A stretch of 21,511 nt of DNA, taken from IMG/VR virus record IMGVR_UViG_3300021963_000753, positions 1-21,511 of that record. One strand, 5' to 3'. Numbering within the stretch: position 1 is the stretch's first letter; the number at the start of each line of letters is the position of its first letter. Origin of the DNA: a virus. Shown here piece by piece: positions 7,130 through 16,000 of this stretch. The position numbers were made by a program, and so were the translations under genes. The notes below the pieces were generated by a model that had not been told where the DNA came from, did no database searches, and saw only the letters and a program-made list of their open reading frames with translations.

Positions 7130-7557
7130 TGGCAATTGTATTAGGACAAAAGTTAGTACAAGATACGAAAAAATTTGATGATTTTGCGATAGGTATAACT
7201 TTGCCAATTCGAATTGGTAATACTGCTTTTAATCAAAGTTTTAAAACTGCGGAGCAAGCTAGTTCTAATATAAAAAATTTATTACTAACAAAAAGAGGTG
7301 AACGAATAATGCAACCTAATTTTGGTAGTGGTCTTCAAGAATTATTATTTGATTTTAATGATGATTCATTGGCTGAAAAAATAGAAGATACTATTACATT
7401 GGCATTAGAAAATTGGTTACCATATATAAGTGTTGATACGATTGATATAGGAGCATCTGATTTGGATAAAGATAATAACACAGTAAATGTATCACTTAAA
7501 TTTAGAGTTTTAGGAAACCCAGACTTAAATACAGTCACCTTTAATGTAGGTGTATAA
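7129..7557 (+). CDS. gp25: Baseplate wedge / sheath initiator protein gp25
   Basis: 142 residues, close to the 132 of T4 gp25. The diagnostic block is RGERIMQPNFGSGLQELLFD (residues 56-75), which matches the GPW/gp25 family pattern of an R-GER-MxPxFG motif followed by a helix. The C-terminal part is alternating strands (NTVNVSLKFRVLG). In T4 and related contractile machines this protein sits at the junction of wedge and sheath and nucleates sheath assembly. The next gene is the gp6-like wedge protein, as expected. It overlaps the preceding gene by one base, and an 11-base spacer leads to gp6. Confidence 0.92.
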   Translation: MAIVLGQKLVQDTKKFDDFAIGITLPIRIGNTAFNQSFKTAEQASSNIKNLLLTKRGERIMQPNFGSGLQELLFDFNDDSLAEKIEDTITLALENWLPYISVDTIDIGASDLDKDNNTVNVSLKFRVLGNPDLNTVTFNVGV

Positions 7558-7568
7558 TATAATAGAAT

Positions 7569-9605
7569 ATGTCAGTAACAATTACAAATAGAAATTTTAA
7601 AAATAAAGGAAAAGATATAAAATATCTTAATAAAGATTTTGCTTCATTTAGAAATAATTTAATTGAATTTGCAAAAACTTATTTCCCAAAAACATATTCT
7701 GATTTTAACGAATCATCTCCTGGTATGATGTTTATTGAAATGGCATCTTATATAGGGGATTCATTATCGTATTATATTGATGATACATTGAAAGAGTCAT
7801 TAATGACTTACGCTGAAGACCCTCAAAGTGTTTTAGCATTATCTCAATATTTAGGGTATAGACCTAAAGTAACCTCACCAGCAATAACAACATTAAGTGT
7901 GTATCAATTAGTACCATCTATTGGAATTGGTATTAATAATAAACCTGATGAAAAATTTTATTTAAGAATAAAAGAAGGTATGTTGAGTAAATCAACAACA
8001 GCTGGTATAATTTTCAGAACAACTGATGTAGTTGATTTTTCCGATGAAACTAATAGAGAAATAACAATATATCAAAGAGATGCTAATACAGGAGAACCTT
8101 TATTCTATTTAGTTAAAAAGTATGTACAAGCTTTATCCGGTGAATTGGTAGAATCACAAGTAGCATTTGATGCATATTCTCCTTTTCAAAAAATAGATTT
8201 GCCTGAAAATAATGTAATTCAAATATATGATGTAAGAGATTCAAATGGAAATAAGTGGTATGAAGTTCCATATTTGGCACAGGAAATGATATATTTAGAT
8301 ACACCAAATACAGAAACAAATGACCCAGATTTATATCAATTTAAATCAACTGTACCATTTGTATTAAAAACAATTAAAACAGCAAGACGATTTGTAACTA
8401 AAGTAAATCAAAACAATACTACATCGATACAATTTGGAGCAGGTGATTCATCTGCATCAGATGAGCAACTTATCCCAAATCTTAAAAATGTTGGACTGGG
8501 ATTGCCAAACTCTATTAGTAGATTGGAAGAATCATTTGACCCAACCAATTTCTTAAAAACTAAAACATACGGAACATCTCCATCCAATACAACTATGACT
8601 GTTAAGTATATGATTGGTGGTGGTGTTGCTTCGAATATACCTGTTGGTGAATTAGTGAGAGTTAATACAATTGAATTTGATGAAGATATTGAATCACTCA
8701 ATGCATCAGAATTAGCAATTTATAATACAGTAAAAAATTCAATTGCAATTGATAATGAAGTACCAGCAACGGGTGGTAGAGGTCCTGAAAGTTTGGAAGA
8801 AATAAGACAAAATTCATTAGCAAATTTTGGTTCTCAAAATAGAGCAGTAACGGCAAATGATTATCAAGTCAGAGCATTATCAATGCCACCAAAATTTGGG
8901 GCAGTTGCAAAAGCATTTGCAATTGCAGATGGTACATTAGATAATAATTCACCAGCATCAATATTAGCATCGCCAAATAATTTACAAGAGTTTACGGATT
9001 TGGTTATGAGTTTTGTAACTAAACCAGATGATGAAGAACCAACACAACAATCGATAAAAGAAGAAATAACTAGATTTTTAATTGGAAAAACTTCAAATGA
9101 AAATGAAAAAAATAATCCATTTGCAATAAATTTATATTTGTTGGGATATGATAATAACGGTCATTTAACAAATCTTAATAGAGGTGTTAAAGAAAATTTA
9201 AAAACTTATATGAATGAATACCGATTATTAACAGATGGCATTAATGTGTTAGATGGATTTGTTATTAATATTGGAATTGAGTTTGAACTAATTGTATTTA
9301 GTAGTTATAATAAAAGTGAAGTTCTTACAAAATGCATAAATGAACTAAAACAATATTTTAGTATAGATAATTGGACATTCAATCAAACAATTAACTTGAG
9401 CGAAGTTGAATTATTAATAGCGAATGTTGAGGGGGTTTCTTCAGTTCCTATGGTAAAGATAACAAATAAGTGTGGTGGTAGATATTCACCAAACTCATAT
9501 AATATAGATGCGGCCACTAAAGATAAGATTATATATCCATCGTTAGACCCAACAGTTTTTGAAATTAAATTTCCGGATTCGGATATAAAAGGTAGAGTAA
9601 GATAA
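7569..9605 (+). CDS. gp6: Baseplate wedge protein gp6 / gpJ-like
   Basis: 678 residues, close to T4 gp6 (660). The N-terminus has the gpJ/gp6 signature: KDIKYLNKDFASFRNNL, then FPKTYSDFNESSPGMMFIEM and YIGDSLSYYIDDTLKES (residues about 16-80), followed by ALSQYLGYRPK. The core holds GGRGPESLEEIRQNS and NRAVTANDYQVRALS (about 400-440), the conserved baseplate J block. The C-terminal part ends in alternating strands. Dimers of this protein form the iris-like ring that links the six wedges and triggers sheath contraction. It follows gp25 directly. Its stop overlaps the next start (TAATG), which couples it to the DNRLRE-like gene. Confidence 0.92.
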   Translation: MSVTITNRNFKNKGKDIKYLNKDFASFRNNLIEFAKTYFPKTYSDFNESSPGMMFIEMASYIGDSLSYYIDDTLKESLMTYAEDPQSVLALSQYLGYRPKVTSPAITTLSVYQLVPSIGIGINNKPDEKFYLRIKEGMLSKSTTAGIIFRTTDVVDFSDETNREITIYQRDANTGEPLFYLVKKYVQALSGELVESQVAFDAYSPFQKIDLPENNVIQIYDVRDSNGNKWYEVPYLAQEMIYLDTPNTETNDPDLYQFKSTVPFVLKTIKTARRFVTKVNQNNTTSIQFGAGDSSASDEQLIPNLKNVGLGLPNSISRLEESFDPTNFLKTKTYGTSPSNTTMTVKYMIGGGVASNIPVGELVRVNTIEFDEDIESLNASELAIYNTVKNSIAIDNEVPATGGRGPESLEEIRQNSLANFGSQNRAVTANDYQVRALSMPPKFGAVAKAFAIADGTLDNNSPASILASPNNLQEFTDLVMSFVTKPDDEEPTQQSIKEEITRFLIGKTSNENEKNNPFAINLYLLGYDNNGHLTNLNRGVKENLKTYMNEYRLLTDGINVLDGFVINIGIEFELIVFSSYNKSEVLTKCINELKQYFSIDNWTFNQTINLSEVELLIANVEGVSSVPMVKITNKCGGRYSPNSYNIDAATKDKIIYPSLDPTVFEIKFPDSDIKGRVR

Positions 9606-10675
9606 TGGCATACTATTTCCTAACAGCATCAAAAGATGCAACAATTTATTTACAACAGCCAAACCAAAATACTGGTTTGGATGAGATATTAGAAATCAGT
9701 AAACTTTACTATGGAAATATCAAAGATGTATCACGTACTCTTTTAAAATTTGAAGTTGGATTTTTATCATCATCTTTAGTAGATAATACTATTAAAATGC
9801 AAGAAGCTACTTTAATTTTAAAAGAAACTAAAAGTGAAGAAGTTCCATTGAATTTTACCTTATACGCATATCCAATCTCACAAAGTTGGCAAATGGGTAA
9901 AGGTACTAGATTTGATAATGTATCAACTCAAGGTGTGACATGGAATTATAGAGAAGGCGATACTAAATTAGATTGGTTGCAAAACACTTTGGCAGCTGGT
10001 AGTGATTCTAATCCAAATAATGGTACTGGTGGAACTTGGTATTTAGTAAGTGGTTCAAGTCAATCATTCGAATATAAATCGACAGATATTACAATGGATT
10101 TAAAACCAATGTTAAGAGTTTGGATGAGTGGTTCTATTCCAAATGATGGATTAGTAATTAAATTTAGTGATAGTTTAGAAAACGATACCGAAGATTATGG
10201 TGTATTAAAACTATTTAGTAAAGAAACAAATACAATATATCAGCCAAAAATTAGAATAGGGTGGGATTCTCAAAATTATGTAACGGCATCTTTAACAGCT
10301 TTAACATCGGAAGATATAAAAATTGGAATTGTAAATCTAAAAAAAGAATATAAAGTTGGTACAAATCCAACGATGAGGATTTTTGCTAGAGAATTATATC
10401 CACTAAAAACTTTTACAAATAAATTTGAATACAATAATATAAAGTATCTTCCACAAACTACATATTATCAAATTAGAGATTTTGCATCAAATGATATTAT
10501 AATTCCATTTAGTGATTATTCTAAAATAGATTGTGATGCTAATGGTAACTATATAAAATTAAATCTTTCTAATTGGGAAGCTGGTAGAGTTTATAAAATA
10601 GAATTCAAAGTTGATAATAGTGGTAATATACAATATTTTGATAATGAATTAACTTTCAATACTGTAAAAGATTAA
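9605..10675 (+). CDS. Structural protein with DNRLRE-like (CBM96-type) domain
   Basis: 356 residues. Residues 1-205 resemble the DNRLRE/CBM96 beta-sandwich: an opening ATIYLQQPNQNTG strand pair, SRTLLKFEV (the family's conserved R-LLKF), ATLILKE, then LYAYPISQSWQMGKG and VTWNYREGD. Residues 205-356 are further beta-rich sequence with no family I recognise (VGTNPTMRIFARELYP, YYQIRDFASNDIIIPF). DNRLRE domains occur on surface proteins that bind carbohydrate. Placed in a baseplate operon, this could be an outer wedge or fibre-attachment protein that touches host glycans. It overlaps gp6 by one base. No cysteine-rich or catalytic motif is visible. Confidence 0.65.
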   Translation: MAYYFLTASKDATIYLQQPNQNTGLDEILEISKLYYGNIKDVSRTLLKFEVGFLSSSLVDNTIKMQEATLILKETKSEEVPLNFTLYAYPISQSWQMGKGTRFDNVSTQGVTWNYREGDTKLDWLQNTLAAGSDSNPNNGTGGTWYLVSGSSQSFEYKSTDITMDLKPMLRVWMSGSIPNDGLVIKFSDSLENDTEDYGVLKLFSKETNTIYQPKIRIGWDSQNYVTASLTALTSEDIKIGIVNLKKEYKVGTNPTMRIFARELYPLKTFTNKFEYNNIKYLPQTTYYQIRDFASNDIIIPFSDYSKIDCDANGNYIKLNLSNWEAGRVYKIEFKVDNSGNIQYFDNELTFNTVKD

Positions 10676-10676
10676 A

Positions 10677-11690
10677 ATGTTAAAAACAGGATTAAAAAAC
10701 GAACAAAAAGTTGGACAGATTTTAGTTAGTGGTTCATTGGCAATTACAACTAAAAATTCTTTTGGTGTCCATGTATTTAGTGGTTCTGTTGCTGATGATG
10801 GTATTGTTTCTGGAAAATTATCAAGACCAAAATACAAAGAATCAGAATTACTAAAATCAATAGATACCACAATTATAGAATTAATTCCAGTGGAAGCTCC
10901 TGTTCTTCCTGAAATGGTTTTAAAAACAATCTATGATGCGGCATTAGTAGAAATAGCTAATAGAGATATTATAATAACACAACTAAATTCTGATATATTG
11001 GATTTGAGAGCTAAAGTTACTGAATTGGAAATAACAACTCAAAGTTTATTAGTTCAAATTGATGGAAAAGATTTAGTTGTTGCAACATCCGAAAACCAGA
11101 CACAACAGGCAAATTCTAAAGTTACTAGTACAATAGTTGAACTTCAAAACTCAATACAAAAGGCAACAGCGGAATCAATTCAAAGAGTTTCTCTATTTGC
11201 TAGAAATCAAACATTAGAGAAGCAAGTAGAGCAATTAAGAGAAGAATTATTTGGTAAAGCTGCTAAAGTACAAGAAGGTTTCAAAGTATCAGATGATTTT
11301 GCAGTTAAGGTGGTAAATATTTCAGAAAAGCAATATCCTGATATAACATTTAGAGGTAGAGCAAAAGATGATGGTAGAGGAAGATTTATAAATGGTCCTG
11401 AAATTAGAGTTAATAACTTTACAAAGAAACCGGTAACTTTATCGTTTACACAAGATGGTGCAATTGCTGGTATATTTAAACCAATACCGTCAATTACATT
11501 AAAACCGGGTGAAAATAAAGGACTTAAAATTGAAACAATCGATGGAAAGGTTGATGGATATAAACCTAGTGCTGGTTTTGGATTTACTGGAGATACGGAG
11601 TATAATGGTAATATTATTATAAAATCAGCAGCTGGTTCACTTAATTTACCTGTTGCTTTACAAAAACAAAGAGGAGACCAATGGGGTTAA
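10677..11690 (+). CDS. Coiled-coil structural protein, baseplate or fibre
   Basis: 337 residues, function not recognised. Residues 1-75 are beta-rich. Residues about 95-195 have a heptad-like pattern (ITQLNSDILDLRAKVTELE, LEKQVEQLREELF), suggesting a long coiled coil. Residues 200-337 look like a beta-sandwich (DFAVKVVNISEKQYP, KKPVTLSFTQDGA, LKPGENKGLKIETIDG). A trimeric fibre with N-terminal attachment, coiled-coil shaft and C-terminal head is a reasonable reading, as is a wedge connector. The ATG lies one base after the preceding stop in an A-rich context with no Shine-Dalgarno motif. Confidence 0.7.
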   Translation: MLKTGLKNEQKVGQILVSGSLAITTKNSFGVHVFSGSVADDGIVSGKLSRPKYKESELLKSIDTTIIELIPVEAPVLPEMVLKTIYDAALVEIANRDIIITQLNSDILDLRAKVTELEITTQSLLVQIDGKDLVVATSENQTQQANSKVTSTIVELQNSIQKATAESIQRVSLFARNQTLEKQVEQLREELFGKAAKVQEGFKVSDDFAVKVVNISEKQYPDITFRGRAKDDGRGRFINGPEIRVNNFTKKPVTLSFTQDGAIAGIFKPIPSITLKPGENKGLKIETIDGKVDGYKPSAGFGFTGDTEYNGNIIIKSAAGSLNLPVALQKQRGDQWG

Positions 11691-11702
11691 TAAAAATATA
11701 AA

Positions 11703-12980
11703 ATGGCAGTAAAAAAGTTTAAAGATATAATCGATAATAAAGGATACCGAATAAACTCAAAAGATAGAAAAATATTTGAGGAGGGAAACTTACAATCTTT
11801 TTTTGGATTTGGAGATAAAGATGCTATTGAATTTATTGTATATGATATAAATGATAATCAGTTACCACAAATAGATGATAAGTTAATTAGATATGTAACA
11901 CTATCTACTGAAAATATAAAAGATTATTTTTTAATAGCTGAAGGTACTTTATTTGAAAAAAATCAATTTCCATCTGAATACTTTATAGATGTGGAGAGAT
12001 TATTGAGAGAGGCTGGATATAATAATGGTATATTCAAAACACAAATTACTTTATTAAATAAAAGAGTTGGTAGTGAACAACCACAGGACAAATTGTGGAT
12101 TTCAGAAATATCACCATCAAGAACAGAAGTTAGATTATTTCCTATAAAAAACTCTGGATATGTAAATACGGAATTAGAAAAAAGATATAGCATGTTTATT
12201 GCAAATCAGCAATTTAGAGATGATATAATAAATTCCGCATTTGTATTTTTAGATAAAATAACGCCAACAACTATATCTGAATTTATAAGAAGAAAATATA
12301 CAAATGAATGGTTTGAAAAATTTAGAGCAGAGTATAAAATATCCGATTTTGAAACACTAGTAACAAAAATACATAGTAAATTTATAGAATCTGCTGGATA
12401 TTATTTTACAAATAGAAATTCTGATATGAGAAGTAATAGTTATGGTAAACCATTAACTACAAGACCTAAACTTGATTTATCTAAAAATGAAATAAAAGAA
12501 AATTGTAAATTATTATTAGCAAAATCGATAGATTTTTATTTAACTCAATTAGATGTAAAGAGAGATGTTACACAAAAAGTTGGTCTTGAAGAAAGTTTGG
12601 ATGATGTAGGTAAAGTTATGCAGAGATATGAATCTGATATTCAAATTAATACTTCATCTCCTGAAAAGAAAGTTGTTACAATAGAAAAGATGCAAATAGA
12701 TGAAAAATTGTTGGAATTCAAAAGACAATTGGAAAAAGAAAGACCAATTGGAATATTACCTCCAAAAGATGAACCCATTGTTGCATTACCAATAGAAACG
12801 CCAATAGATTACCCACCATACAAAGAACCAGAACCACCAACTTACGAACCTGTTATAATTGGTGGTGGTGGTAGCTTCGGTGGAGGTGGTGGTGGAATGA
12901 GAGAAGTTAATCCAAACGATTTCAGAGGAGCTGGATTTGGATTGGCTGATGATACAACACAAAGAGAAAACATACGATAG
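11703..12980 (+). CDS. Baseplate/tail structural protein with Pro- and Gly-rich tail
   Basis: 425 residues. Residues 1-180 are beta-rich and contain SEISPSRTEVRLFP (134-147); I associate this EISPSRTE motif with baseplate or tail proteins of other phages, but I could not check this. Residues 180-340 are mainly helical. Residues 350-386 are proline-rich with many acidic residues, then come 12 residues GGGGSFGGGGGG (387-398) and a short tail. The next gene also carries a Gly-rich SFGGG stretch near its N-terminus, so the two may share a flexible contact. It ends in TAG, one of only two in the window; the in-frame continuation is seven codons to TAA and overlaps promoter motif copy 4, so it is unlikely to be meaningful. 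Confidence 0.65.
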   Translation: MAVKKFKDIIDNKGYRINSKDRKIFEEGNLQSFFGFGDKDAIEFIVYDINDNQLPQIDDKLIRYVTLSTENIKDYFLIAEGTLFEKNQFPSEYFIDVERLLREAGYNNGIFKTQITLLNKRVGSEQPQDKLWISEISPSRTEVRLFPIKNSGYVNTELEKRYSMFIANQQFRDDIINSAFVFLDKITPTTISEFIRRKYTNEWFEKFRAEYKISDFETLVTKIHSKFIESAGYYFTNRNSDMRSNSYGKPLTTRPKLDLSKNEIKENCKLLLAKSIDFYLTQLDVKRDVTQKVGLEESLDDVGKVMQRYESDIQINTSSPEKKVVTIEKMQIDEKLLEFKRQLEKERPIGILPPKDEPIVALPIETPIDYPPYKEPEPPTYEPVIIGGGGSFGGGGGGMREVNPNDFRGAGFGLADDTTQRENIR

Positions 12981-12981
12981 G

Positions 12982-12990
12982 ATATTTATA
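12982..12990 (+). promoter_or_regulatory. Putative late promoter motif, copy 4
   Basis: Core ATATTTATA with an AT-rich but divergent extension (ATTTAAT), 28 bases between core and ATG. It starts one base after the preceding stop codon, in a 38-base gap. Confidence 0.45.
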
Positions 12991-13018
12991 ATTTAATAGG
13001 ATAATATAAAGTAAAAAA

Positions 13019-16000
13019 ATGGCAGAAAGAAACGATGAGCAAAATTTTAATTCCGAATACAATAGTTATTTGGTAAGCGATTCAGAATCTGTATCCGGCG
13101 TATCATTTGGTGGTGGCGCTGGTGCGGGGGGTTCATCTAATGTCCAAGGTGCAGTTGATTATGGATTTTCTGGGATAGCTATTTCCGTACAACCGGATAT
13201 AATTTCTAATTTAGATACTTCTAAACTTCCATTGGGTGAAACATTTACACCAGTTATACCAATAACATCTGAACCTGGTAGAGCAAACAGCGATTCATCC
13301 TATACATTTAGAATATCATCAAATGTTGCAAACGCATCTATTTTTATTAACAATGAAAATATTTACAAAACAACACCACACACATTTAGAAAATCCGTAA
13401 GTGAGTTGGCATTATCGCCTAATACCATTACCTTACAAAAAGAAGGATATTTATCAAACGAAAAATACATTATAAGTGTTGTTCAGAACCCTAATTATAA
13501 TTTTGGGATAAATATAAATCCGTATGATAGTTTGGTAAACTATTCTACTAGAGGATTGCTTGATTTATCCAATGCATCTTTGGTTTATTCAACTACTCCA
13601 TTATTTACGATTAAAATAGAATACTTAAAGGGTGATGCAATTCAAGAATTTAATTATAATATAGATGATAAAATACAAGTATTAGATTTTAATGAGTTTG
13701 TAATAAAAAAAGAAGAACCTGTATTAGAAGAACCAACAATTCAAGAAGATAAAATAACAATAAGCTTAGTTGGGGCTGATAATAGTGTGGATGTAATTTC
13801 ATCAAATCCATTAGGATTGGGTGCAAATATTTCACAAAGAATTTCTTCTGGAAATACTGAAATTAAAATTTCAAAAAGAAACACATTAATAAAGAGTGCC
13901 GATGTATCATTATATCGAATTGTATCATTACAATTACTGCAAAATAATGAGATACTACAAAACCTAACAGCGTCTGCAAATGAAAGTTTATCTTTTAATT
14001 TTAACGCTAAAGCTGGTGATATTATAAACATTACAACAGAAGAAGTTGTACAACAAGTTTTAGAAGAATTACCTAGACTTAGATTATCTAATCCGGAAAC
14101 AAAAAGATTATATAATTTAAATTCTGAATCAGCTGTACCAATTTCATTAATAAAAGAAAATAATGTTATTGGTATAAGAGTTTATGTAAACGAAAAAGAA
14201 TTTATTTATAATGTACCAACTGAAACGGAATTTGTAATATCAATTCCAGCAAATGCATTTTCTGACATTGGCGTATATAAAGTAATTATTGTTCCATCTA
14301 ATACAAGAGGTGATGGTGATTTCGTAGAATTAAGTATTAATGCAACAAAAGATGTTTGGGTTGGTGTACCTGATATTAGAAATATTAGATTTCCATCCGA
14401 ACTATTTGGACCTGATTATGTTGGTACTAATGTAAATTTTAATATATCATACGAAACAGTAAGTACTGATTATGTAAAAATATATAAAGTAGGTAGTGAT
14501 AAATTCATAAAAGCATCGGCAAATGGTGTTGTTACTTTAAATTTTCAACAACTTTTAGATTTAGATGCATCTCAAACATTTGAAGATGTAGATAAAATAT
14601 CAATCATATTAAAATTAGTACCATACAACGAAAGTGGTAAAGAAGTTGTAATTGGAAAGGAAGAATTAATTACTATTAATTTTGATAAAGGTGATTTAAC
14701 AATACCAAGAGATGTTGCTATAAGTAGAATTGCAGAAGCGTTTATTAATCAATTTGATGATAAACCATTTGAAATAGATTCATCCAAATATCTTACACAT
14801 TTATTACACATAGGAAATGGTGATAATAAGGTAATTACAACTTGGACAGGAAGTCAAGGTTCATTAATATTAAAATTATATGAACCAATACCAACAACAA
14901 TTCAACCAAACCAACAGGTTTGGATTTCAAAATTACAAGCAAATCCAATAGTTGAAACAATAACAATAAGTGGAGTTGATGCAGCATTTTGTCCACCACT
15001 AAAAGGTCCTAATTTTTCATTAGAGCCAGATAATGGTATTGGGTTTAAAGTTTATAATGAACTTATAGCAAGTGGTTCTTACACATCCACCGATTTAATA
15101 AATAAGTTTGCGGAACAAAATTCAATTGATACTGAAAAACTTAATATACAATATGTAAGTGGGTCTTCATATAGTTGGAACAATTTTGTACATTTTGGTT
15201 CTGCCGAAGAAAGGGTTAATAACTTTTACTACAAAATAAAAATATTAGAGGATTTAAGAAAAAAATATCAAGGATTAATAGCTGATACATTTATTAATCC
15301 ATATCAATCTTTAGATTCAGCATTACTAACAGAATTATCTGAAGAAATAGTTACAGAAGATTCTTTATATACATTAAACTGGGAAGTTTATGTGGAAAAG
15401 GGTTTTAACCAAGGTGAAGAAATTCAAAGATTAGCAACTAAAATAAATAATTTAATAAGAGGATTTGATGGATTTGAAAAGTGGCTTTATAAAACAGAAG
15501 ATACACTTGCATTTCCTAAAGAAAATTATTTAGCACCAACTGGTATAACGTATAGAGTTTTAAAAAATTGGGATAGTATTGATTCGGTTAGTTGGTTTGA
15601 ATATGCAATTCAATCTGGCGGAACTTACGATGTGTACAACATAAATTCTATGAAAAATAATATGCCTGAATATTTGGTAGAAGACTACGAAAATTCAGAT
15701 TTCTTATTATTTTTAGATATGATAGGGCAGCACTTTGATATATTATGGTGTTATATAAATGCATTAAAAGCAAATAAAAATTTAGAACATAAGCAAGATA
15801 TTGGTATAACAAACTCAATGGTATATAATATGCTTGATTCTATGGGATGGAAAGGAAAGAGAGCATTTGATTCACAATTCCTTTGGGAATATGCATTTGG
15901 TACAAATGAAGCTGGTGTACCAAAATATAGTAGAAGCTTGGAGGATGCAAATAACGAAGTTTGGAGAAGAATATTAAATAACTTACCATACCTATTAAAA

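Noticed and set aside
12861-12896. Run of GGT/GGA codons as a DNA repeat or recombination site
   Set aside because: It is an in-frame Gly-rich linker within a protein, interrupted by Ser-Phe, and explained by coding.
12978-13004. Readthrough of the TAG ending the gene at 11703
   Set aside because: The extension is only seven codons, overlaps a promoter motif and has no paralogue to compare, unlike the amber codon at 21090.
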